A DNA stretch of 64,000 bases from Neospora caninum Liverpool (taxonomy: Eukaryota; Apicomplexa; Conoidasida; Eucoccidiorida; Sarcocystidae): assembly GCF_000208865.1 (NCBI RefSeq), contig NC_018388.1:1302001-1366000 (forward strand), read 5' to 3'. The notes below the pieces were generated by a model. The model worked only from the letters and a program-made list of their open reading frames with translations. It was not told where the DNA came from and did no database searches. A program made the translations under genes and the position numbers. Of the stretch, positions 13,201 to 24,334 are shown one piece after another (the first letter of the stretch is position 1; the number at the start of each line of letters is the position of its first letter).

Positions 13201-16200
13201 AGTTGTTGCACACCTGCAGAAGGTGAAACGATCCAAGACCACACACTCGAAAGCAACTGGGACGGTTGTATCCTGCAGCATCGTAAAGGCCCATCCAGCC
13301 AGTCCTTCTCATGTTGAACGCTAGCACACGCACACGCACGCGCCGTCCGCTCTCGCGAAAAGACAGCCGCCAGTGCTTCTTCGCGTCGCTACTTCTCTCC
13401 GTGGGTCTCTGGGGGGTGTCGGCGACTCATCCGTCCCAGTGGACAACCTGTCACTGCAACTGCGGATTTGCATGCACTGGAAATCAGGAACTAGAAAGGC
13501 ACATCGACGTGCATATGCACGCTTCGAAACCGGCGTAACTATTTGCAACCGTCCAAAATAGCTGGGTGTAACTAGGAATGGCAGTATACGCGTATGTCTG
13601 TGCTTTTTTGCATGTGCTTGAGCTCGAATCTCAGATAATACACCTAGACTAATGAGGAATGAAAAAAACAAACAAACCGTCGTAGTGTGCGAGAGTCACG
13701 CAGGCGGTTGCGGGGTGTATGTACACGGGAGACCTGCCCCATCACGCTAGGTTCATCGCGTCCACTGGCGGACGCGAGAGTGCATGGTACGCAGAAAGAA
13801 GAGATCGAAAAGCAAATAGAGAAACGGAACGGACGAGAGAAACACAGCACACAGAGACTCGGACGCCCAGTGGCAGAGACGCATCGGGTAGGAGAGCACT
13901 GCAGGAAAACGAAGAGGTCCCCGCGACGAGAGAGAACAAAAGCTCACCCGCCGGGCCAAGCGCAGGAGAGACACTCAGTCTGCTCCAACCGAGGCTTCTG
14001 TCAAGGAGGCGAACGGCGCCAGTGACACAGGCGTCTCGCAGCGTTTCCTGAAATTTGACGCACTGGAGAGCTCCGCTGGTCTGTTTCGTGCCGCCTTCCT
14101 TGTCGTGGGAGATTCCCGGTTGAGAGGAATACGCTGAAGACGGCGAGGCAGAAGAGGGAAACGGTTGAGTAGACGAGGCAAGGGGAAGCGGGGCCGACGC
14201 CGGGGGCTCGGCAGAGGGAGGAGACGAGGCAGGAGGAAAAGGAAAAGGAAAGCGACACAGAAGGAGAGTCAACAAATGACTCAGTCGGACGGGGACTGGT
14301 GCAGCCTCGTGGCGAAGCGCCGCAACCGCTGCAACAGAGAACGAAACGGGAGACAATTTCCGCCGTTTGTGCTCAGGCATTTCGTTTCGCTTCAAGCGGT
14401 CCTTGCCTCGCTGAAACCAGAAAAACGCGTGCAAGTTCCCTCTCGAACCACGGCGCATCTGAGACAAGAACCGACCTGTCCCCTCTGCCACGCCTGTCTA
14501 CCACCACTAAGAAAACAAAAAACTTCCCGTAACTCCTAGAGCGCAAAGTGCGAACCCAGTTCCCCGCACGCACCTGCAGCTGCGCCCACCTCCCGCCATT
14601 CACGGCACAGCCTTCTCTGCAATAGGTTCTCTAGAAGCCAAAATTCGTTCCCTTTGGTGTCTCCGCTGTATCGCACTTCGGGCACGTTGAAGAGCGATCG
14701 CCTGTTCGTCCCTGGCTGCATTCGCTTGATCGGTCAGGGCGGCTGTGGGTGTGCGTCCCGACCTGCCTTCTCTCTCTGCGCCTTCTTTCAGCTGATAGGT
14801 TCTCTTCTCGTCTGTGAGCAGCTCTCGAGCGATCTGCGGTGTACCTGGGAACTGCGGGGACAGTCCGTCGCTTGGTGCCGGCGCGTCGCCTCCGGCCTCG
14901 GCGAGTTGGCCTGGGCGCTGCGCGTCCGTTTCTCGGCCTCGCTGGATTCTGCTTCCGAATCCTCTCGCGCAAAGTTCCCAGTGGGCCCCGCCGCCGAGAG
15001 CCGCTATCAGCGCCAGGTCGCGACTCAGCACGTCGATCACCTTTTTCAGTGCACGCAGGCCTTCCTCCGAGGCCAACGGCGAGAGGGAAGAAGACGCAGA
15101 CGCCCCCACCCTTCCCTCGCCCTCGCGGAGTTCCCATCCGGGATCTTCCCGAGGTGCGTTGCGCCCGCGTCCGCCCTTGGCAGCCAGTGGGAACAGACAG
15201 TGGAGCTGGAGAGACAGCAGAAGAAACGCGCAGGCTGCTCTTTCCGCTTGCCACATCCGCGTGGTCCGAGCCCGCTGCCTCTCCGGCGCGACAGCGGCTC
15301 TGCCGCCACCGGCGCCGGCGTTTCGCACGCCGTCAACTGCAGGGGGGTAAGTGCATGCGCCAGCAGCGCAAGGCGTCAAAGCAGGAGACGCCGCGGGCCG
15401 CACTGAAGGAGCGGAAGCGGGGGATGAAGCCGAAAAAAACGAGGACAGTGACGCAGACGGCACAGCAGAGGCGGGCGCATGCACACGCGCCGAAGCTTCG
15501 GAGGCGACGGGGCTGGCCGCGTCAAGAGGAGAGACGAGCGAGGACGCGGAAGCCAGAGAAGAGACGGACTGAGAGAGGGTGTGGTGGAGAGCGCTGCGGG
15601 GAACCCTTGACGAGAACACTGCATGCATCCCAGCGAAGAGCCTCTGAAGCAGCTGGGTGTCCACGAGGTATCGCCTGTAGACAACAAGGAAATGGGCGAT
15701 GACGACGGCGGAAGGCAGAAGAGAAGAAGCGTAAGGTGAAGTGGAGGAAGAAGGAGAAGCAGAGGACGAAGACGCGGAAGCATTAGCAGGACAGGAAGAC
15801 GAGGTCGAGAGAGAAGAGCGCGAGTCGAAAGAGGTGCGACTGCGAGGAGAGCGGCATGCGGAGAGGAAACAGCAAAGGTAGGCTTCAACTTTGCTGCATG
15901 CGGTCAAGGGCCAGCGCTGGGACTCGGGCGCCGCAGCACATGCAGCTGCCAGGGGGGGAAGAACTGCATGCGGAGGAAGGAGAAGAAAGGCCTCCGCGGG
16001 CAATCGAAGGAGATCGGTGACCGACGAGGGCAGAGCGTAAACGGACGGCGGCGCAGAAGCGCGCTCCGGTGCATCAGACGCGCACGCAGAAGCGTCGGAG
16101 CGCGGAGACGCTCCGAGGGCGGCGACGGAAGACAGGACTCGGCAAGAGCTGTTCGCAGAACAAGCGACGCCAGAGGCGGCCTCTCGAGAAGCAGGCGAAG

Positions 16201-16798
16201 CGGGCGTGAACAAGGGTCGACTGGAAGAGGCGAGGCACGGCGCTCCACCGCTGCGCATAGAAGGCTTTGAACCTGAGGCAGCGGAAACAGAGCCTGAACG
16301 TGAGGAAGGCGGGTGCGAACTTGGGCTGCGGAGCAGAAGTCTACGGGAAGGCACAGAGGAGAGATGCCGACAGTGAGACATGCTCGCGCTTTTCTCCGTT
16401 TCGCCGCTTTGCGGTCTGACAGAACCCAGCGAGAGTGAGTCGCAACGGTGGCTGTAGGGTGTGTGAATCGGGAACGCGTCGCGCGAGCGGGTTCCGGAAC
16501 TTCCTGCGAAAGGCTCCGGGTTCCGCAATCCCCTTTGTTGCTTGCGAGAACCGACCGAGGCGTGCGTTCCTTTTCTCAGACTAGCAAACCGGCTTTCGAG
16601 GGGAAGACGCAGCGAACGGATGGAGGAGGCAGCGGACCGCGAGTAGCGCTGCATCTCGGCCTGTGGGCAGCGGGGGGCGGCAGGCGGTGGACCGCTCGCC
16701 GCTGCGCAGCTCACTGTGCGAAGAGGTGAAGAAGAAAGGGAAGAACAGAGACACGGCGAAGCAGGAAAACGGGAGAGAGGAGACTCGAGGGGAGACAT
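10252..16798 (-). CDS. RAP-domain protein, probable organellar RNA-binding factor
   Basis: Minus-strand gene with N-terminal helical repeats and a C-terminal RAP domain. RAP proteins act on organellar RNA, and mitochondrial or apicoplast localisation is inferred from the family. Exons: 16798 to about 14.8-14.6 kb, about 14480-13948, 13213-12456, 11984-11927, 11528-11462, 11080-11033, 10639-10252. From 13948 onward every junction is GT-AG and in phase. The RAP signature is spread over the 11528, 11080 and 10639 exons: NILVPLSVAGTSVAVEC, then DVFVNAPDMPTLPAKL, then RHDILSILGYHIVFVSF. This fits the usual 'iAiEvDGp...K+rlLralGyrvv.vpf' pattern. Exon 1 is about 700 codons, Ser/Ala-rich, with Leu-rich helices near the middle that resemble FAST/HPR-type repeats. 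The join between the first two exons is unresolved, because frames change between 14800 and 14480. ATG 16798 is the first good in-frame start. Confidence 0.8.
10823..10833. repeat. G11 homopolymer in RAP-gene intron
   Basis: A run of 11 G on the + strand lies in the intron between the exons at 11080-11033 and 10639-10252. On the coding strand it reads as a C run. Confidence 0.75.
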
Positions 16799-18067
16799 GC
16801 TGGCAGTTGTCTTTGAACGGTTCAGAATTTCTCTGCAACTCGTGGAAGGTTGTGGGGTGACCCGTTTTTGCGGTGGGAAACGGCATCTCACGAGAGGTGG
16901 GAGAAGTCTCGGAGGGCCCAATCTCGCAAAGTTTTCCTAAAAAGGCTATACACACCGCGATATGAGAGACAAGAGATGAAGTCCCAGTTTTGGCGGAAGA
17001 GAAAACCCCAAGTTGGTGAGTTTTAAACGATAGCAGGAGCAGCAAACGAGTGGAGGAGAGCTAAGCGAAAATTAGAAAATCGCTCTGAGAGAGAGAAACA
17101 CGAAGCGGACCGGGTGTCGTGTCTCCTCCACACGAGAAGTCAAAAATGTGGCCAGCAGCTAACACCGCGCGGCTGCTTGCGAAGAAGAGGGCGGCGCAAG
17201 AGAGATCCCCGGCGAAAAGAGAGGAAGAACAGACGCTCATTTGTTTGTTGAGAGACGCGTCTGGGAAAAAAGAAAAGCGAGATGTGTCGCTCTTTCTGTC
17301 CCTAGCCTTCTTTCTCTTCTTCCCTTCAGAGAGGAATTGGCGAACTGGGCCCGGCCGCATGGGGCTGCATGCACGCGCGGCGAGGCTCGAAGAGCCAGGG
17401 AAAAAACAGCACTGCGAATATGCAAATCAGAAGAAGGGCTGGAAAAAGGAGATTGCTCTCAAACCTCAAACGGGAAAGGGAGAGAAAGACTGCTGCGCAG
17501 AAGGCGAAACTCTCGCTGAGCTCGCACGCATTACTGCCACGAGACTTTGCTTCATGACAACTTGCATGCGTTTTTCTCCGCGAATCTGCGACGCCCACGA
17601 AACGGAACGGAACACTGTCCCGCATTTCCTTCAAGTTCCACCTCCATTCCCTTTTTTCCCCGCGTCCCTTCTACCTTCGTCTTCCCCTCAAGAGGATTCC
17701 TTCTTTTCCACGTCGAACGCCTGCGACTTGCTCGATCCTACACGCGCCTGCAACGGTTTTCAGACCAGAAAGCGTGGCCGAGGAACAGTTTGCTTCTTCG
17801 GCCTGTGCCCTTGACTTGTTTCTTCTCTTGCCTTTTTCTCGCCGTATTTTTTGCCAGCCACTTTCCGCGGGAACCACGAGTTTTACGCGAATCTTTCCGG
17901 GGCATCGTCCAAAGGCCACGGCGCGCGGCGAGTCAACTTGTTTCCGCACCTTCCTCTGCAAGGCACCGTCGCTGTATGCGTTTCCGCGCGCCTGTTCGTC
18001 TTTCCTTTCCCGGCCCTTGCCTTCTCGCGGCTCCTCTCGCGCTCTTCCAGCTCATTTCTTTCGGAAA
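16799..18067. promoter_or_regulatory. Divergent promoter region, RAP gene (-) and RPABC4 (+)
   Basis: 1.27 kb between two starts that point away from each other, so it must contain both 5' UTRs and both promoters. The + half is very pyrimidine-rich toward 18067 and the left part is purine-rich, a composition flip often seen around coccidian transcription starts. A TGCATGC element occurs at about 17367-17374. No TATA box is evident. Open frames here have biased composition but no conserved motif and no in-phase splice partner. Confidence 0.5.
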
Positions 18068-19480
18068 ATGAACGTCGGCGGAGGAGGTTTGGGCGGCCCT
18101 CAGGGCGCGGGCGTCGACGACGGAAGCAGCCAAGTCGATCCGGTCACCTACATTTGCGGCGGTGAGGCGCGTGCAGGGTGAAATGGCAGACGGGCGCGGA
18201 TGCAAAACAAGGAAACTTGGGGCGAGGCGCACACGACAGAGGCAAAAGCGGGGCGAGCAGGGGGAAATTGACGAGAAGGGGGAAACTGACGAGAAGGGGA
18301 AGCTGACGAGAAGAGGGAAACTGACGAGAAGGGGGAAACAGACGAGAAGGGGGAAACTGACGAGAAGGGGGAAGAAAGGAAAAGAAAAAAGGCGAGCAGT
18401 CGAAAGCGGGCGACAGCTTTCAGCAGAAGGTACCCAAGTCGAAGACGCGGGACAGACGCGGCGGGCAGAAGCAAGACAAGAGAGACTGCTGCGGGAGGAT
18501 CGCGAGTGTCAGAAGAACGCAAAAGGAGAGACGCCGGGGCGCGAGAGAACGCGAGAGACAGAGAATTGAAGTCGAGAGTGCGGAGAAAACGCCGCAGCGA
18601 GGAAACCGGACGTCGTGACCTTCTTCCTCGCGTCACTTGGCGTTCTCGCCACACTCGGCGTGCCTGTGCCCTGAGTGTATCTGCATGGTCTTCACCTTGC
18701 ACTCCCTTTCCGCGTCAAGGTTCAGGTGTGGTCTTTTCACAAACTCCGCTTTTCTCTCTTCTCTTCCGTCTCGCTTTCTTCTCAGAGTGCGGATGCGACG
18801 TGATGCTTCAGCCCAACGCAGCTGTCCGGTGTAGAAGTTGCGGCTCCAGGATTCTGTACAAAAAACGATCGCGAAAGAGTGAGTTCGTATTTTTGACGCG
18901 TTCCTGGGAAGCGCGTTCCTGCGCAGCGCCCTTCGCTTTGACTCCTTTCGTGTCTCGCCATCTGCAAGTCGTGTCCGCTGTCGCCGTCACCCGTTCTTCA
19001 CCCCTCCCTCTCTGCCTTCCTGTTTTTCTCGGCTTTCGCTGTTCTCTGACTCTCTGCTAAATTTGCTTTCCCTGCTTTGCTCTCCTGGTGAAATGGTCGT
19101 AGCGTGCATGTTTGTTTTTTGCATGCATCTTCGCTTTCGCGTTTGCGTTTTCGATCGACGGTGGCTTTCATCTCTACCTCACTGCCTTTTCGTGCCTCCC
19201 TGGCCCCACTCTGTCGCTTCTCACCTCTCCTTCACAGGCCACGCTTGTCGCGGCTTTCGCCCCTGTCGTCTGCTTGCTTCGCCTACTTCGTGTCACCTTT
19301 GTGTTTCCGTTCTCGTTTCCCACTCCCAGCCGTGCGCGCGCGCGCGGCGATTTCAGGAACATCCACTGAGAGGAAAGACACCGCAGCTTTGCCTTCTCCC
19401 CACCACGCTTTTCTGTGCACTTTGACCGGGTCCTTTTTCTTGCCTTTCTGTCTGCAGTGATGCAATATGAAGCGCGATGA
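18068..19480 (+). CDS. RNA polymerases I, II and III subunit RPABC4 (Rpb12)
   Basis: Small zinc-ribbon subunit shared by the three nuclear RNA polymerases; it helps hold the polymerase assembly together. Exons 18068-18161, 18786-18878 and 19458-19480, each junction in phase 1, give 69 residues against about 58-70 in the family. The zinc ligands are visible as CGEC and CRSC (C-x2-C pairs), formed across the first junction (YICG/ECGCD). They are followed by [11 protein letters not shown] and the C-terminal YEAR, matching the eukaryotic 'RI.YKKR.+...F.AR' tail. The first 25 residues are Gly/Asp/Ser-rich and variable in the family. The start context GGAAAATGA is good. Intron 1 holds an 18-base tandem repeat. 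Identity is secure. Confidence 0.95.
18260..18366. repeat. 18-base tandem repeat (minisatellite), about 6 copies
   Basis: Unit GGGGGAAACTGACGAGAA repeats about six times, with single-base changes and one 17-base copy, then decays into a G/A-rich tail near 18373. It lies in intron 1 of RPABC4. Because 18 is divisible by three it creates an open frame of repeated TDEKGK-like units, but this is not coding: the flanking splice sites and the conserved zinc ribbon skip it. Confidence 0.9.
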
Positions 19481-20197
19481 AGGTTCAGGAAATCGGGTGC
19501 ACGTTCCTCTTCCTCTCCTGGCTCGCTTCTCTTCCTCTCCCCGCGCGCTTCGCTTCCTCTCGTTCTTCCCTTCCTCCGGCGCATTTTCGCCCCCTCAGCT
19601 GCGAGCGCTTTTCTCCGAGCCTTCCTTCCGCTGTCGGCTCTTCTTCTCTTCTCTCTGTCCCAAAGAGCGCTTTTCTCCCGAACGCACTCTCACGGCGGAT
19701 GATGGCGACTCGCCTTTTCTCCTGACGACGGCCGCTGGCTGCGCCTGGCAAAAAGAGAGAGCACAGAGCAGACTGAGGGGCCAGAGAGGACTGCCGAGAA
19801 AAAACTGGAGACGTCAACACAGAAACGCACCTTTGAAAAAGCGGGGAAAGAGAAGAGACGAAAGAGAAAAGGGGAAAGAGAAGAGGGCGCAGACACGGCC
19901 GGAGGGGACGGAGGGGGATGATGGGGCTGGAGAGGCACACTGCTGCTTACTCTCTAGGCAGGTGCCGATCCAGAGGGGGGGTGTTTTCCGTTTCACGCAA
20001 AAGGAAACCAGATACATTGTGGGCTCTGTTTTCATCTGCATGTCTCTGCGCAGAAGCGCGTTGAAGGAACCGTTCACGTCTCTCTGCCTGCTCACTGCGG
20101 ATTTATACACACTTCGCAGAATGCGTGCTGGAGGAGCCCCGTAGAAGTCGAGAACTTGAGGCGGGAGGAAACGAGGCTGTGTTTTTCGGCCGCTACT
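19481..20197. other. Convergent spacer between RPABC4 and the next gene
   Basis: 717 bases between the RPABC4 stop and the stop of the minus-strand gene at 20198. It should hold both 3' UTRs. There is a shift from pyrimidine-rich to purine-rich sequence around 19740. No coding signal is supported. Confidence 0.55.
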
Positions 20198-23100
20198 CTA
20201 GACACTCTCTGCTGGCGCCGGGTGGGCGAGTCTTTTCTTTTTGCTTGGCAATCCAAATTTAAGAAATGCGAGAGCAAGAATCATCCAGAGCTGAAACGCT
20301 GTTGTCTTCACACCGCGTGTGCATAGTGCCCCAGAAAACTGCTTCCACGGACCGGCACCGTGTAGCGACATCTCACAAGGCCCGCGACTGTCTGCAGTCA
20401 CTCTCATCATGCTGCTCAGCTCAGACCAGCAAGTGTGTCCGGTCGTGCCGAAGGGTTCGGCACCGTAAACGGTCTCAAAGGGGAGTCGACTCCTGCCGCA
20501 ACGCGAGCAGTCAAATCGCGGAAAAGAGCGTGTGGGCGATGCCTGCCTGGCTATGCGCCCCTGTCCTTTGAATCACCCTTCCCGTCGTGCTGCAAATATG
20601 CTCTCGTCCTGCCGTAAGCCCTAACCTCTCCTACAGTCGCAAAACGTTCTGGGTGCCTGACGTCTGATCCCACAGCGAGAACAGGAGCGTAACACACGCT
20701 CACCAGTCGTCAGCCAGAAGACACTCTCGAGGCCATTGTCGTCGATCACCGTCGCGACTGGCGTTGCAAAGGAAACAAAGCAAACAAATAATTCACGGAA
20801 CCTTGAATTTTTCTGGGAAGTCTGTTTTCCTGTTTGGAGGTAAACGCCAGACAGCGTCCGCGATAGCGAAACCTGCCAACGATGAAATCGAAAAATATCG
20901 CTCAAATGGGGAACTACGAAAAAGAAATCACACTGCGAGAAGCCGGGAATCACAGACCCACAGGTGTCTTTACACGCGACGCGGCTGCTGGTTTAGCGAA
21001 GCAAAAACGGAGGGGAAAAAAGTGCTTTCATGGCATACCTATGTGCAGGGATCGTGATACGAAGGGTGGGTGCTTCTTTCCCTCTTCACTGCGCACTCGA
21101 CCTGTGTGTCTCTCTTCCTTCTTTTCTTCCGTGAGAAGAAGCAGCCGGCTGAATCTCAGCAGTCGGTTTGAGGAGGTTATCTCAACCTGTCCAGCGCAGC
21201 GTCGGAACTCCAAACCCGCTTTCAACCTCGACGACGCACACGAAGAGCCTCCACGAAACCGAAGGCATTTTGCCCTTACATCTCGTCTTGCTTCCATTCT
21301 TTCAGCGGTTTTCCGGGGCAACGCGTCTGTTATGAAAAGGCTCGTGACGCATCAACGGTACAAAAACGCCAACGGGGCATGCATGCGGTGGCCTTCTCGG
21401 CGCCTCCCGCCTCTTTCGACCGCCACGGTTTCGCCGTTCTGCTTTCACTTTCCTTGCGATGTGCGCGCATTCGCGTCTCTCCTCACCGCGGGCTGACCCC
21501 GGAACGGCGACGGGCTCGGCGGTCCCCCTCCGCCGCCGTTCGAATCCGTCGGAGATAGTTCACTTCTGCGACGGCTCCTGAGAGCGGAGACGAGTTCCCA
21601 AGCCTGTCTTTGAATGCGCCTCTCTCAGACGCTTGAGGCGTGGGTGAAGAACCCGGCGGCAGCGACCCCAGAGAACGGAATGTTCGTGGCGTGTAGAACT
21701 CCCCGCTGCTGCTGCGGCTCCGCGCTGTGAGAGCGCCTCTTGCCGTGACCATGCCGTCGTCGTCGGAGAAGAGCCCCGAGGCGCGCGGATGCCTTTCTCC
21801 CGGAAGGCTTGTCGAGTCGCTCCTCTCGGACTCTTCTCTCCGCTCGTACCACACGCGTCTTGAACGACCCGGAGCCGTCCTGTCTGGGGTGTCTGCCTGC
21901 GCGAAACCCGGTCTGCTTTCACCCTCGCACTCCCATCCAGCAGCGCGCCCACCTTTCTCTCCTTTCGTTCTCCCTTCTCGCCTCGTTGGCTCCGAGACGA
22001 GCGGAACGTCGTCGCCGTCGCCCTCGCCTAGCCCGCCAGTACTCGACACCCAGTCTCGCCGCTTCAGAGCGGAACTCGCCTGTCGCTCCACCGGGAAGGC
22101 CTTCTCGCGCAGCACGGCTTCTCCCGCACCTTGGTCTTGGTCTGCATCTGTGAAACTCTCGCTGCCACTCGCCTCACCCCCCCGCCAGTCGCTCCCCCCA
22201 AGGCGAAATCTGGAGCCCCGCGACCAGGCAACAGGTGGCGAGCCGGTCGACGACCGTCGGAGCGCGGATGCTTCGCTCCATCGGGGACTGTCGACGGGCT
22301 CCGCCGAGAGCAGAACGGATCGAGATCGCCGAGTCAGGCCTCCAAGTGCGGGCTCCCCACTTCCTCGTCGAACCAGCGGCGAGGCTGCGACAGCCTTCGC
22401 GGCCTCCGTCGCCGCCGCAAAGGCCTCGTCAGCCGACGGGCCCCGAGGGGCGGTCTGGCGGCTCCAAGACATATCGCTGCTGTCGGACCTGGCTGCACAG
22501 CTCGATCGGCGGGATGGGAAGAAGAGAAACTCCTCTTCTTCACTCTCAGTGGCGCTCGTTTCGCTGGGCGATAACCCGCCGAGGCCGCTCCGCAGCCTCT
22601 CCTGCTTGACCCGCTTCCGTTCCTGTTTCACCATCGCCGTGATTCGAATCGGGTTTCGGCCCCTCTCTCCCCGCCCGCTCGGCAGTCGCCCGCTCGCCTC
22701 TGCGCCCGGGGCCGACCCGGAAGCTGCCACTTTGAATCGCGAAGTCTGCCTCCACAACTCGGAGTCGCGTGGACTCTCAGTCCATCCCTCCCCCGTTCTC
22801 CCGCCTCCGGGTTCTGAGCAGGAACCGCGTCGTCGTTCGCCTCTCTGAATCGACGCGGCGTGCCGAGTCGCCTCACCACACGACTGGGCATCTCCGAAGG
22901 AGACTGTTTTCCTTATTTCCTCGGCACGCCACTCGCGCGGCGAGTGAGCAAACTCGCTTTCGGCGCGGCACCCTCCGCTACCGCCGCCTAAGGAATTGAA
23001 AGCTGCTGTCCTGCTCGCATCGCGGCTGTCTCTCTCGGCTTCTCCGCCGGGTCTCTCTCGTGCATTTCGCGCGGAGGCCGGGGCGGCAGGCGACCTGTGG

Positions 23101-24334
23101 TCGCTCTCCTTTTCGTGCGCCTGTTTGGCTTTGTCGCCCTTCGGCCGAGACGCTCGCAGCGGCCGCAGCCGTAGGACAATCCCCCCTTCCGGCTCGAGTG
23201 GACAAATCAGCGACGCCCGACAGGCGACGCACGCGCGACCTACCTCTTTACTCGACGGCGTCCGATTGAGAAGTTCGTCGAGTCTATACACATCGCCGAT
23301 GTAACGGAGCGAGTGGCGGTTCTGGAAGGGGTAGAACGCCGCGTCAACTGCGTCCTGCTCCTCGCGAGACAGCGCCTGCTGATCCTCGTCTTCCGGATTG
23401 TACGAGTGCAGGACTGCGGAACAGAAGACACAGAAAGGGGGAGGATTCCACCCCGCAACGAGGCCAGAATACCGGTCGGACTCCGAGACCGAGAGACAGC
23501 TGACGACATTTGTTCTCGACTAGACCTTTTGCACTCTCTGAGCGCACAGATGCAATCCCATCGACACGAAGCCTCGTGAGCAAATTCGCTTTCCAAAATC
23601 TGCAGGGTGTAATGCACATGTGACCGTGCGAGAGACAAAACCATCGCCCTTTCTCCTTACCTCGCTCTTGCTCCTCTTTGCTGATGAGCTTCAGCCCGAG
23701 GGCTTGTTCCACCTGCATGCACAGATATGGAACCACACGGAGAGAGGGTGATCAGGGAGAAACGAGGTTCTGGCATAACATCGAGTCCTGCGCCACGCTT
23801 CTCGTGAAAAGCTGACCCGCATGACACTCGCAAAACAGACTGCGTGTTGGGTCCCTCGACCTTCAAACCTAAAAAGGCATCCCAGCCGGCCCCCCCCCGC
23901 CACCCCCGTAAACCCAGAGCGACTTCGGAACTTCGTCCGACCCCTCGTCGCTCGTCACAATTTCCCTTTTGCTCGTCAACGATTCCAGTTTCCAACGCGT
24001 GTGCCTCTTCTCGACCCTTCTGATCTTCTCCACGGCTGGCCTGTGGCACGTTCTGTCTGTGTACCCTCCTGTCCTTCGTCAGCTCCTCTAACTTTTCCTT
24101 TCTTCGTTCGCATGTTCCCTCCTCCCGATCATCTCCACCTCCTTCGACTCTTGCGGTGTCTTCGTCGTCCTTGCATTGGAATGCCAAAGGGCGCGAAGGC
24201 ACCAAAAACGCCGTTTCGCGCGCCTCTGTATTTCCGCTCTCTCAACATTAACTCACCGCTCGGCTGCGGCCTGAGCAGCAGCAAAGAGCCACAATTTCTC
24301 GCCACGTGATGGATGGCTTCTTCCACTGGACCAT
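20198..24334 (-). CDS. Conserved-looking protein of unknown function, C-terminal hydrophobic helix
   Basis: I do not recognise a family. Exons: 24334-24257, 23712-23661, 23413-21487, a middle exon somewhere between 21300 and 21035 (limits uncertain), 20757-20704, 20391-20198. The first three join in phase 0 then 1, and the last two join in phase 1. The N-terminus begins MVQWKKPSITWREIVAL. It runs into an acidic, ordered-looking block (EEQDAVDAAFYPFQNRH, SLRYIGDVYRLDELL) and a short Cys-containing patch (ACVACRASL). The following ~500 residues are Ser/Arg/Glu/Gly-rich and probably disordered. The last exon encodes FQLWMILALAFLKFGL, one possible membrane or hydrophobic helix near the C-terminus, then a basic KKKR. 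The open frame reads 2 codons past the donor at 21487 to a stop at 21483, so a 686-aa form ending there is an alternative. Confidence 0.65.

Noticed and set aside
14654..15702. Long + strand open frames (250 and 287 codons) opposite the RAP gene
   Set aside because: Composition shadows of the Ala/Ser/Arg-rich minus exon; no motifs and no start context.
18162..18569. + frame of repeated TDEKGK-like units
   Set aside because: Created by the 18-base repeat inside intron 1 of RPABC4; the zinc ribbon requires splicing it out.
21727..22848. 373-codon + strand open frame antisense to the unknown-function gene
   Set aside because: It mirrors the GC-rich, Ser/Arg-rich minus-strand exon, whose frame is longer (about 640 codons) and joins in phase to conserved-looking exons. 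The + frame has no splice partner or motif.
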